Shown piece after piece: positions 7,550 to 14,772 of a stretch of 17,587 nt of DNA. The stretch comes from JBDTNK01 sp039933775 (GTDB lineage Bacteria; Chloroflexota; Limnocylindria; QHBO01): NCBI GenBank assembly GCA_039933775.1, contig JBDTNK010000039.1, positions 1 to 17,587 of the forward strand, given 5' to 3'. A program made the translations under genes and the position numbers. Each line of letters opens with the position of its first letter. Position 1 is the first letter of the stretch. The notes under the pieces are model-generated. The model was not told where the DNA came from, made no database searches, and saw only the letters and a list, made by a program, of their open reading frames with translations.

Positions 7550-8475
7550 CCGGGCCGCGAACGGGCGCGAGCGCGCGGACCGCCGCGTTCGGCGAGAACG
7601 CGCCGCCAGACGGCGGCCATGCCCGCGCGGTGTCGCTCGACATCGAAGCGCTCCGCGGTCGCGGCGACGGTCGTCGGGTCGTAGTCGGGCACCGCGGCCA
7701 GCGCGGCGGCGAAATCGCCATCGTCGACCAGCGTGCCGTTGACGCCATCGGTGATCACGTCGCGCAGGCCACCCACCGCACGCGCCACGACCCAGCGCCC
7801 CGCGGCGATCGCCTCGGCCGCCACGAGGCCGAACCCCTCGTCGTCCGATGGGACGAGCACGACGTCGTGCGCGGCGAGCAACGCCGGCACGTCAAACGGC
7901 GCGATCTCCGAGATCCCCGGACCCAGCAGCGTGTCGGCCAGGCCGCGGGCCACCTCGAGACCCTTGCCCGCGGTGGCGCCGCCCAGGTAGAGGACCCGAC
8001 GCTCGGCCGGTCGCGGCGATACGACGAAGCGCCGCCGGTCGATCCCGGGCGGGACGATGTCCGGATCGCGACCCCGCGCGCGGACCCAGGCCGCGGTCTG
8101 CATCGAGTTCGTGACGACCGCATCCGCGCAGCGCACAACGAGGCTCGCCAGCCAGCGCAGCAGGAGGTTGCGCTCCGCCAGATCGCGCACGTCGCCGCCG
8201 TGCGCGTAGACAACGAAGGGCACGCGGCGCAGCCGCGCCGCGAGCAGCGCGATCGGGCCGGTGGGCAGGACGAAGTGGCCCTCAACGCCGTCGAAACGGC
8301 CGCGCGCCGTCAGGGCGCGCCACGCGACAGACCAGCTGCGACCCAGCCCCGATCCGGCGTAGTGGCGCGGCGCGACGACATCGGCCTGGACGCCATCCAG
8401 CCGGTCGCGGACGAAGGCGCCGGCGGCCGGGCGGTCGGCGGTGGGGAATCGGGCGGTGATCACGAGCAGTCGCAT
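7546..8475 (-). CDS. GT4-type glycosyltransferase (GT-B fold)
   Basis: The predicted product is 309 residues, transferring a sugar from a nucleotide-activated donor; acceptor and donor are unknown. The N-terminal Rossmann half starts MRLLVITARFPTADRPAAG and includes VVYAHGGDVRDLA and the ADAVVTNS hinge-like stretch. The C-terminal half has RRVLYLGGATAGKG (Lys171) and the EX7E motif EGFGLVAAE at 213-221, typical of GT4 retaining enzymes that bind the donor phosphate. It is short for the family (350-400 is common), with a compressed C-terminal domain. There is no transmembrane segment, so it acts in the cytoplasm, probably on a membrane lipid-linked or envelope glycan. It is convergent with the CAP gene and divergent from rph, and is therefore a single-gene unit. 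It may contribute to the same envelope polymer as the sugar operon downstream, but that is inference. Confidence 0.88.
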   Translation of the reverse strand: MRLLVITARFPTADRPAAGAFVRDRLDGVQADVVAPRHYAGSGLGRSWSVAWRALTARGRFDGVEGHFVLPTGPIALLAARLRRVPFVVYAHGGDVRDLAERNLLLRWLASLVVRCADAVVTNSMQTAAWVRARGRDPDIVPPGIDRRRFVVSPRPAERRVLYLGGATAGKGLEVARGLADTLLGPGISEIAPFDVPALLAAHDVVLVPSDDEGFGLVAAEAIAAGRWVVARAVGGLRDVITDGVNGTLVDDGDFAAALAAVPDYDPTTVAATAERFDVERHRAGMAAVWRRVLAERGGPRARARSRPG

Positions 8476-8485
8476 CGGTCTGCGG

Positions 8486-8491
8486 ATGGTA
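8486..8491 (-). promoter_or_regulatory. Candidate -10 element (TACCAT on the minus strand) of the glycosyltransferase gene
   Basis: On the minus strand TACCAT ends ten bases before the ATG at 8475, so transcription would begin only a few bases before the start codon. It shares a 44-base divergent gap with the rph -10 element. No -35 consensus is clear. Confidence 0.3.
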
Positions 8492-8507
8492 GGGCAGCGC
8501 GGCCGGG

Positions 8508-8513
8508 TAGAAT
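8508..8513 (+). promoter_or_regulatory. -10 element TAGAAT of rph, probably giving a leaderless mRNA
   Basis: TAGAAT ends six bases before the ATG at 8520, the distance normally separating a -10 element from the transcription start. There is no Shine-Dalgarno and no room for one. The same TAGAATCGG sequence precedes the sugar operon at 13014. Confidence 0.5.
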
Positions 8514-8519
8514 CGGGCC

Positions 8520-9254
8520 ATGACGAGCATCGCCCGCGCCCAGCGCGGAGACGGCCGTGCGCCGAACCAGCTTCGCCCGGTGAAGATCGTGCCGGACTAC
8601 CTGAAATTCGCCGAGGGCTCCGCGCTCATCCGGATGGGCGACACGCGGGTGCTGTGCGCGGCCACGATCGAGGATCGCGTGCCGGGCTGGATGCGCGGCA
8701 AGGGCGCCGGCTGGGTGACGGCCGAGTACAGCATGCTGCCGCGCGCGGGGACCGAGCGCAGCCAGCGCGAGTCGACACGAGGTCGCGTGGGTGGTCGGAC
8801 GCACGAGATCCAACGCCTCATCGGTCGAGCGCTGCGCGGGGTGATCGACCTGTCGAAACTCGGAGAACGGACCATCACGCTCGACTGCGACGTCCTGCAG
8901 GCCGACGGTGGCACGCGCACGGCGAGCATCACCGGCGCCTACGTCGCGCTGGCCCGGGGCCTGGCGAAGTACGGCATGGCGCACCTGCTGACCGGCCAGG
9001 TGGGCGCCGTCAGTGTCGGGATCACCGCCGGCACGATCCTGCTCGATCTCAACTACGCGGAGGATTCGACGGCGGACGTCGACTTCAACGTGGTCATGAC
9101 CGATGACGACCGATTCGTCGAGATCCAGGGCACGGCCGAGCACAAGGCATTCGACCGCGCGCAGATGAACCAGATGGTCGACCTCGCCGCCGCCGGCATC
9201 CGTCAGCTCTTCGCCCTGCAGCGCCAGGCGATCGAGGCCAAGGCCGGCGAGTGA
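8520..9254 (+). CDS. rph: Ribonuclease PH
   Basis: RNase PH is a phosphate-dependent 3'-to-5' exoribonuclease that trims tRNA 3' ends; it works as a hexamer in the cytoplasm. The 244-residue product has normal family length and all hallmarks: GDGRAPNQLRPV near the start, TAEYSMLPRAGTERSQRES at about 68-85, the phosphate-binding Arg region RTHEIQRLIGR, DCDVLQADGGTRTASITGA at 122-140, the metal-binding acidic motif AEDSTADVD at 180-188 and VEIQGTAE at 200-207. Its TGA overlaps the GTG start of rdgB (GTGA at 9251-9254), so the two are translationally coupled; this rph-rdgB pair is common in bacteria. A TAGAAT box directly before the ATG suggests leaderless expression. Housekeeping gene, with no sign of transfer. 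Confidence 0.97.
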   Translation: MTSIARAQRGDGRAPNQLRPVKIVPDYLKFAEGSALIRMGDTRVLCAATIEDRVPGWMRGKGAGWVTAEYSMLPRAGTERSQRESTRGRVGGRTHEIQRLIGRALRGVIDLSKLGERTITLDCDVLQADGGTRTASITGAYVALARGLAKYGMAHLLTGQVGAVSVGITAGTILLDLNYAEDSTADVDFNVVMTDDDRFVEIQGTAEHKAFDRAQMNQMVDLAAAGIRQLFALQRQAIEAKAGE

Positions 9255-9844
9255 CGCGCCTCCTCGTCGCCACGACGAACCGCGGCAAGCAGTTCGAGTT
9301 TCGGCGCCTCCTCGCCTCGCTCGATGCGGAGGTCGTCACGCCCGACGAGCTGGGCCTCGACCTGCACGTCGAGGAGCCGTACGACAGCTATGCCGAGAAC
9401 GCCATCGCCAAGGCCGATGCCTACTGCCGCGCCTCGAGCCTGCTGACGATCGCCGATGACTCCGGCATCGAGGTCGCGGCACTCGACTGGGGACCGGGCC
9501 CGCGCAGCGCGCGGTTCGGCGGCCCCGAGGTGACCGATCGCGCCGCGCATCTCCTCTCGCTCGTGGACGACGCACCCGACCGCCGAGCACGGATGGTGTG
9601 CGACCTGGCGATCGCCGAGCCGGGCGACCCGCCGCTGATCAGTACGGTCGAGGGCATCGTCGAGGGCTCGCTGGCCGTCTTCCCACGCGGCTCCGGGGGC
9701 TTCGGCTACGACCCGATCTTTCTGCTCCCCGCCGGGCTGACGACCGGCGAGCTGCCCGAGGAGCAGAAAGACGCGATCTCGCACCGCGGGCGAGCGGTCG
9801 AGGCCGCGCTGCCGATCCTGCGCCGGCTGCTTGCCGGCGGCTGA
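9251..9844 (+). CDS. rdgB: XTP/dITP diphosphatase (RdgB/HAM1 family)
   Basis: The enzyme hydrolyses non-canonical purine triphosphates (ITP, dITP, XTP) to monophosphates plus pyrophosphate, keeping deaminated bases out of DNA and RNA. The 197-residue product starts at GTG overlapping the rph stop and has the full motif set: ATTNRGK at 7-13, YAENAIAKA at 47-55, the catalytic ADDSGI at 68-73, GPRSARFGG at 83-91, GGFGYDPIF at 149-157 and SHRGRA at 177-182. Length is typical. It is the second and last gene of the rph-rdgB unit; a hairpin 41 bases after its stop may end the transcript before the S8 protease gene. Confidence 0.96.
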   Translation: MTRLLVATTNRGKQFEFRRLLASLDAEVVTPDELGLDLHVEEPYDSYAENAIAKADAYCRASSLLTIADDSGIEVAALDWGPGPRSARFGGPEVTDRAAHLLSLVDDAPDRRARMVCDLAIAEPGDPPLISTVEGIVEGSLAVFPRGSGGFGYDPIFLLPAGLTTGELPEEQKDAISHRGRAVEAALPILRRLLAGG

Positions 9845-9884
9845 TACCCTTCGTCCCGGCGCCACCCCGGACCACCGGACCACT

Positions 9885-9911
9885 CCGCACCCGCCCATCG
9901 TCACGGTGCGG
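9885..9911 (+). terminator. Possible hairpin after rdgB
   Basis: CCGCACC (9885-9891) pairs perfectly with GGTGCGG (9905-9911) around a 13-base loop, in the 121-base gap between rdgB and the S8 gene. No T-run follows. The large loop and high background GC make this only a weak terminator candidate. Confidence 0.25.
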
Positions 9912-9929
9912 GACCCGATCGGGGGGGCC

Positions 9930-9961
9930 TACTGTCAGTCGCACCCGCACCACACCTGGAG
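9930..9961 (+). promoter_or_regulatory. Candidate -10 (TACTGT) and ribosome site before the S8 protease gene
   Basis: TACTGT at 9930-9935 is the best -10-like hexamer in the gap. GGAG at 9958-9961, four bases before the GTG at 9966, is a close but usable Shine-Dalgarno. The GTG is preferred over further in-frame starts upstream (9831, 9906) because the signal peptide begins immediately after it. Confidence 0.3.
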
Positions 9962-9965
9962 TCCC

Positions 9966-12900
9966 GTGACCTCCGTCGCGTCCCGAGCCGCCTCGATCCT
10001 GCTTGCCCTGGTTGTCCTCGTCGGCCTGGCCGCGCCCGTGGCCGCTTCCGGCGAGGCCGTCCCGTTGCCCGTGGCCGCCCCACAGGCCGAGACGCCCCCC
10101 GCGGCGGAGGAGATTCCAAAGGTCGTCGGCGGCGCCGAGCCGATCATCCTGGCCGACCGCGTGGCGGTGGGCTGGCGCGATGAGCGGCAGGCGGTCGAGA
10201 CGCTGCGGGTGCAGGCCGACAGCCTGGCCGCGCGCGGCCTCTCGGAGCTCTCCGTCGCGCCGCCTGAGGGTGCGGCCGCGATTGACGCGCCGGCGGTTGT
10301 TGCCACGAACGGCCGCCCCGTGGCCGACGTCATCGCCGAGCTGCAGGCGGACCCGGCGGTCGCCTACGCCGAGCCGGTGTACCAGGTCACGACCGCCGAG
10401 GTCGGCTCCGTGACCGCCGTCGGGGTCAACGACACGAAGGCGCCGGTGCAGTACAGCCTCGACCGCATGGCGGTGCGCGACGCGTGGTCACTGACGCGCG
10501 GCGCGAGCAACATCATCGCGGTCCTGGACACGGGCATCTCGTTCGTGCATGCCGACCTCGCCGGTCGCGCCGCCGGCAACGCCGCGGAGCTGGGCGGCCG
10601 GGCCGGCGTCGACGACGACCACAACGGCTTCATCGACGACGGCTGGGGCTGGGACTTCGTGAACAGCGACGGCGACCCGCGCGACGACAATCAGCACGGG
10701 ACCTGGGTCGCCGGGATCATCGCGGCCAACGTCAACAACGCCCAGGGCATCGCCGGCATCAGCTGGACCGACAAGATCCTTGCCGTCAAGACGATGGGAT
10801 CCGACGGCATCGGCAACACCGCGGCGCTGGCTGCGGGCATCCGCTATGCGGCCAACCGCGGCGCGAAGGTCATCAACATGAGCGTCGGCGGCTTCCCGTA
10901 CTCGCAGGCGGTGGCCGATGCGGTGACCTACGCCTGGAGCAAGGGCGCCGTCCTCGTCGGGGCGGCCGGCAACAATCGGCGCGAGGAGACGTACTACCCG
11001 GCCAGCTATCCGAACGTCGTCTCGGTCAGCGCCACGCAGCCCGAGGACGGCTTCGCGCACTGGTCGAGCTACGGCAGCGCCGTGGACGTCAGTGCCCCCG
11101 GCGCCGACATCTGGACCACGCACTGCCAGGGCTGTACTCCCAGCTCAGCGGGGGGCACCGGCTACGCCTGGGTCAGCGGCACCTCGTTCGCCACCCCGAA
11201 TGTCTCGGGCGTCGTGGCGCTCATCCGCGCCCGCTACCCGACCTGGACCAACCAGCAGGTCGTTGACCGCCTCATCGCCACCACCGACGACCTGGGCTTT
11301 GCCGGGAAGGACAATCGGTTCGGCTACGGCCGCGTGAATGCGTTCCGGGCAGTCGGGGGCAGCCCTGTTGCGCTCGCCGCGCAGCCCACCGACAGCCTGG
11401 AACGGAACAACTCGTTCACGTCGCCGCGCCTCCTTGCGCTCAATGCGACGTATCGACCAACCATCAATCCTGCAGGCGATGTCGACTACTTCGCACTCGA
11501 CATCCCGCGGCTCGGCCGTCTCTCGGTGAGCGTTTCGGCGGTCGGGGACACGCGGACGGTGCCCGAGGTGCGCTCGAGCTGGAGCTTCCAGCCGATCGAT
11601 CCAATCCTCGAGGTCTTCGCACCAGACGGCACGCTGCTCCAGACCGTTGATAACCCGAACGACTCCTCGGCGACCGAGATCAGCACACGCCGGGTCACTG
11701 CCGGCCGCATCCTCGTGCGCGTCCGCAACTGGCTGCCGAATGGCAGCCCGGCCGCTTACACCATCACCCCGAGCTTCGTCGACGATGTGCCGCCGGCGGT
11801 CGTGGCGATATCGCCCGCACACGGCAGCACGACGCGCGACGGCTCAGTCCGACCGACGCTGACGTTCAGTGAGCCCGTGGCGTACCTGTCGAACAGCTCG
11901 ATCCGCCTGCTTGATGGCGCAGGCAAGCCGGTGCCCACCGTTGTGACGTACGATCCGAACACGCGCAAAGCGACCGTCATCCCGACGGGCGGCCTCGTCG
12001 GTAATACGCGCTACACGCTTAGCGTTACGACCGATATCAAGGACTCCGCGGGTCTCGCCCTGCCGGCGAGTTCCTGGTGGTTCGCGACCGGACGGGTCAC
12101 CACTCGATTGGCAGGCGCCGACCGCTACGCGACCGCTGCCGCGATCAGCGCCAGCCGCTTTTCCCCCGGGCCGCCGGTCGTGTATGTCGCTCCGGCGACG
12201 AACTTCCCCGATGCGCTCGCCGCTGGGCCTGCGGCTGCGCTGAACGGCGGCCCGGTGCTGCTCGTGACGTCAAGCGGCATCCCGGGAGCCACCGCCAGCG
12301 AGCTGAACCGCCTGCATCCCGGACGGATCGTCGTGGTGGGTGGACCGAGCGTGATCGGCCAGGAGGTGCTCGATGCGCTCAACCCATACACGGGCGGCAC
12401 CGTGACTCGGCTTTCGGGTGACGATCGGTACGAAACGGCTGCCGCAGTCAGCCATGACGCCTTCGGTCCGGGCGTCGGCGTGGCGTACGTCGCAGCGGGC
12501 TCAAACTTCCCCGACGCGCTCGCCGGCGGCGCGGCCGCTGCCGCGCAGCACGGCCCGGTGCTCCTGACCCGTGGCGACGCGCTGCCGGCCGCGACCGCCG
12601 CCGAGCTGGCATATCTGAAGCCGAGCTGGATCGTGGTGCTCGGCGGGAGCACCGTGGTGAGCGAAGCGGTGAAGAACGCGCTGCACGCCTACTCGCCGAA
12701 CGTGACTCGGCTCGGCGGCTCGGATCGCTACGCGACTGCAGCCTCGGTCAGCAGGGCGCTGAGCCCCGGCGGTTCGAGCGTCGTCTACATCGCGACGGGG
12801 CTCAACTTCCCGGACGCGCTGGCCGGCAGCCCTGTCGCCGGTCTTCGCGCGGCGCCGCTGTTGCTCGTGCCATCGAATCGGCTACCAGCAGAGATCGCTG

Positions 12901-13001
12901 ACGAGCTCAGACGCTTGAACCCGTCGACCATCATCTTCCTTGGCGCCTCGAGCGCGATTCCAGAAGGAATGCGGACCGCCATCGCGGGCCTCTGGCCGTA
13001 G
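9966..13001 (+). CDS. Exported subtilisin-like serine protease (S8) with PPC-like and Big_5-like domains and three CWB2 repeats
   Basis: The predicted product is about 1011 residues. A signal peptide (residues 1 to about 27, ILLALVVLVGLAAPVAAS) is followed by a probable inhibitory prodomain (about 50-140, ending PAVAYAEPVYQV as in I9-type propeptides). The S8 catalytic domain spans about 160-460 with the complete triad: Asp188 in VLDTG, His244 in QHGTWVAG and Ser407 in GTSFATP, plus the oxyanion Asn336 in AAGNN. A PPC-like beta region (about 475-600, DSLERNNSF and GDVDYFALDI) and a Big_5-like domain (about 605-710, PPAVVAISPAHGS, LTFSEPV) lead into three CWB2 repeats from residue 712. It should be an active, wall-anchored protease acting outside the cell. 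It could process neighbouring surface proteins, as the CWB2 protease Cwp84 does for SlpA in C. difficile, but its substrate is unknown. Confidence 0.94.
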   Translation: MTSVASRAASILLALVVLVGLAAPVAASGEAVPLPVAAPQAETPPAAEEIPKVVGGAEPIILADRVAVGWRDERQAVETLRVQADSLAARGLSELSVAPPEGAAAIDAPAVVATNGRPVADVIAELQADPAVAYAEPVYQVTTAEVGSVTAVGVNDTKAPVQYSLDRMAVRDAWSLTRGASNIIAVLDTGISFVHADLAGRAAGNAAELGGRAGVDDDHNGFIDDGWGWDFVNSDGDPRDDNQHGTWVAGIIAANVNNAQGIAGISWTDKILAVKTMGSDGIGNTAALAAGIRYAANRGAKVINMSVGGFPYSQAVADAVTYAWSKGAVLVGAAGNNRREETYYPASYPNVVSVSATQPEDGFAHWSSYGSAVDVSAPGADIWTTHCQGCTPSSAGGTGYAWVSGTSFATPNVSGVVALIRARYPTWTNQQVVDRLIATTDDLGFAGKDNRFGYGRVNAFRAVGGSPVALAAQPTDSLERNNSFTSPRLLALNATYRPTINPAGDVDYFALDIPRLGRLSVSVSAVGDTRTVPEVRSSWSFQPIDPILEVFAPDGTLLQTVDNPNDSSATEISTRRVTAGRILVRVRNWLPNGSPAAYTITPSFVDDVPPAVVAISPAHGSTTRDGSVRPTLTFSEPVAYLSNSSIRLLDGAGKPVPTVVTYDPNTRKATVIPTGGLVGNTRYTLSVTTDIKDSAGLALPASSWWFATGRVTTRLAGADRYATAAAISASRFSPGPPVVYVAPATNFPDALAAGPAAALNGGPVLLVTSSGIPGATASELNRLHPGRIVVVGGPSVIGQEVLDALNPYTGGTVTRLSGDDRYETAAAVSHDAFGPGVGVAYVAAGSNFPDALAGGAAAAAQHGPVLLTRGDALPAATAAELAYLKPSWIVVLGGSTVVSEAVKNALHAYSPNVTRLGGSDRYATAASVSRALSPGGSSVVYIATGLNFPDALAGSPVAGLRAAPLLLVPSNRLPAEIADELRRLNPSTIIFLGASSAIPEGMRTAIAGLWP
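12099..12998 (+). repeat. Three tandem CWB2 repeats in the S8 protease
   Basis: Repeats begin near 12099, 12402 and 12702, with AGADRYATA, SGDDRYETA and GGSDRYATA openings and three NFPDAL cores. Repeats 2 and 3 begin with the same 12 bases, CGTGACTCGGCT, exactly 300 bases apart, so DNA-level similarity between units is still detectable. Confidence 0.92.
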
Positions 13002-13013
13002 GGCCGCCTCCGC

Positions 13014-13038
13014 TAGAATCGGCGTCGCCCCAGGGAGG
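13014..13038 (+). promoter_or_regulatory. Promoter -10 (TAGAAT) and Shine-Dalgarno (AGGGAGG) of the nucleotide-sugar operon
   Basis: TAGAAT at 13014-13019 begins 13 bases after the S8 stop codon. AGGGAGG at 13032-13038 lies ten bases before the ATG at 13049. A transcript starting near 13026 would have a leader of about 23 bases. The -35 region lies within the end of the S8 gene and shows no clear consensus. Confidence 0.5.
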
Positions 13039-13048
13039 TCGCCACGCG

Positions 13049-13639
13049 ATGCGTCCGGCTCGCATCCATTCCACCGCCGAGGTCTCGTCCGACGCCAGCA
13101 TCGGGCCCGGTACCAGCATCTGGAACCAGGCGCAGGTGCGCGAGCGGGCGCGCATCGGATCGAGCTGCGTCATCGGCAAGAACGTCTACGTCGACTTCGA
13201 CGTGGTCATCGGCGACAACGTCAAGATCCAAAACAATGTGAGCGTCTTCCATGGCGTGACCATCGAGGACGGCGTCTTCATCGGTCCGCACGTGTGCTTC
13301 ACGAACGACGTCACGCCGCGCGCCGTCAATCTCGACGGCTCACCAAAGACCAATGACGACTGGCAGGTGAGCCCGATCCTGGTACGCCACGGCGCGGCCG
13401 TGGGCGCGAACAGCACGATCCTGCCCGGCGTCACGATCGGTTGCTGGGCGATGATCGGCGCGGGGAGCGTCGTCACGCGCGACGTGGCCGACCACGAGCT
13501 GGTGGTCGGCAACCCGGCACGGCGCCTGGGATCCGCCTGCGCCTGTGGCCAGCCGCTGCGCGACGAGACCGATGGCACCGCCTTCGCCGGCACCTGCCCA
13601 CGCTGCGGCAGACCGTTCCCGCCAACCGACGAGCCGTGA
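13049..13639 (+). CDS. wbpD: Hexapeptide-repeat N-acetyltransferase, WbpD/WlbB type
   Basis: The likely reaction is acetyl-CoA-dependent N-acetylation of the 3-amino group of UDP-2-acetamido-3-amino-2,3-dideoxy-glucuronic acid. The 196-residue product is a left-handed beta-helix: hexapeptide turns recur from IHSTAEVSSDASIG through IGKNVYVDFDVVIGDNVKI to GVTIGCWAMIGAGSVVTRDV, with His68 (SVFHGV) and NDVTPRAVN as in WbpD-like enzymes. The C-terminus carries a small zinc-ribbon-like pattern (CACG at 164-167 and CPRCG at 183-187), which many homologues share. It is the first gene of five and overlaps the next start by GTGA. Identification as this acetyltransferase rather than another sugar N-acetyltransferase relies on the neighbours: all four partner enzymes follow. 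Confidence 0.87.
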   Translation: MRPARIHSTAEVSSDASIGPGTSIWNQAQVRERARIGSSCVIGKNVYVDFDVVIGDNVKIQNNVSVFHGVTIEDGVFIGPHVCFTNDVTPRAVNLDGSPKTNDDWQVSPILVRHGAAVGANSTILPGVTIGCWAMIGAGSVVTRDVADHELVVGNPARRLGSACACGQPLRDETDGTAFAGTCPRCGRPFPPTDEP

Positions 13640-14772
13640 GGGTCCTCACCGTCGTCGGCGCCCGGCCGCAGTTCATCAAGGCGGCGCCGGTCAGCCGCGT
13701 GCTGCGCAGGCGGCACACCGAGCTGCTCGTCCACACCGGCCAGCACTACGACGATGCCATGAGCGGCGCCTTCTTCCGCGACCTGCAGATGGCGCCGCCG
13801 GACCTGAACATGGAGGTGGGCAGCGGCTCGCACGGCGCGATGGTGGGCGAGATGCTGCGCCGCCTGGAGCCGGTCCTGCTCGAGCACGAGCCGGACGGGG
13901 TGCTCCTGTACGGCGATACGAACTCGACGCTTGCCGGCGCCGTCGCCGCCGCCAAGGTCACGTACCACGACGGACGCCGCCCGTGGCTGGCGCACGTGGA
14001 GGCCGGGCTGCGCTCGTTCAACCGCGAGATGCCCGAGGAGCGCAACCGGATCGTGGCCGATCACCTCGCCGACGTGCTCCTGGCGCCGACCAAGGTGGCG
14101 ATGCAGCACCTCGCGCGCGAGGGGCTCGCCGAGCGGGCCGAGCTCGTCGGCGACGTGATGGTCGATGCCTTCGACTGGGCGCTGGCGCGCGCCGCGGAAC
14201 TGCGCCCCGAAGCGGCGCGCGGGCGTGACGGCTACGTGCTGCTCACGCTGCACCGCGCCGAGAACGTGGACGATCCGGCGCGGCTCGCCGCCTGGCTGGA
14301 GGCGCTGCGCGCTGAGGCGCCGGTCATCTTCCCGGCGCATCCGCGCACGCGTGCCGCGATGGAGCGCGCCGCGATCTCGGCCCCCGACAACGTCGCCGTC
14401 ATCGATCCGGTCGGCTCGCTCGAGATGGTGGCGCTGCTGCGCGACGCGACGCTCGTGGCCACCGACTCCGGTGGGCTGCAGAAGGAGGCATACCTGGCCG
14501 GCGTGCCGTGCGTCACGTTCCGCCACGAGACCGAGTGGACCGAGACGCTCGACGCCGGCTGGAACCGGCTCGCCAACCCGAGCCCGGGCATGCTGCACAA
14601 TGTGCTGGCCGATCCCGCGTTCCTGCGCCGCGACCGCCCGCGACCGCCCCTCTTCGGCCCGGGCGACGCCGCTGGGCGCATCGTCGCGTCGCTCGAGCGG
14701 CTCGACGCGCAATCGATCCACAGCGATCGCCGCCCCGGGCAGGGCCGGCGCACGAAGGAGTCCCCCGCATGA
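13636..14772 (+). CDS. wbpI: Non-hydrolysing UDP-sugar 2-epimerase, WbpI/WecB family
   Basis: The enzyme inverts C2 of a UDP-2-acetamido sugar; in this setting the likely step is UDP-GlcNAc(3NAc)A to UDP-ManNAc(3NAc)A. The 378-residue product starts at GTG in the GTGA overlap with the acetyltransferase gene; earlier in-frame starts would lie inside that gene. Motifs are VVGARPQFIKAAPVS at 6-20, VHTGQHYD, YGDTNS, HVEAGLRSFNREMPEERNR, LTLHRAENVD and TDSGGLQKEA, covering the two Rossmann-like halves of the GT-B-fold epimerases. RSFNREMPEERNR resembles the WbpI form. The acetyltransferase and DegT aminotransferase neighbours favour the diacetamido-uronic acid substrate over plain UDP-GlcNAc (WecB), but sequence alone cannot exclude WecB activity. 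Confidence 0.9.
   Translation: MRVLTVVGARPQFIKAAPVSRVLRRRHTELLVHTGQHYDDAMSGAFFRDLQMAPPDLNMEVGSGSHGAMVGEMLRRLEPVLLEHEPDGVLLYGDTNSTLAGAVAAAKVTYHDGRRPWLAHVEAGLRSFNREMPEERNRIVADHLADVLLAPTKVAMQHLAREGLAERAELVGDVMVDAFDWALARAAELRPEAARGRDGYVLLTLHRAENVDDPARLAAWLEALRAEAPVIFPAHPRTRAAMERAAISAPDNVAVIDPVGSLEMVALLRDATLVATDSGGLQKEAYLAGVPCVTFRHETEWTETLDAGWNRLANPSPGMLHNVLADPAFLRRDRPRPPLFGPGDAAGRIVASLERLDAQSIHSDRRPGQGRRTKESPA

Noticed and set aside
7630..8523. Plus-strand open frame (297 codons) opposite the glycosyltransferase
   Set aside because: The minus-strand product has the GT4 EX7E motif and a coherent Rossmann pattern; the plus-strand product is Arg/His/Asp-rich with no domain.
2737..12998. Periodic AACTTCCC(C/G)GA(T/C)GC motif recurring about every 300 bases, considered as a CRISPR-like or DNA repeat array
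   Set aside because: It encodes the NFPDAL core of CWB2 protein repeats in frame; codon-level variation between copies shows selection on protein, not on a DNA repeat.
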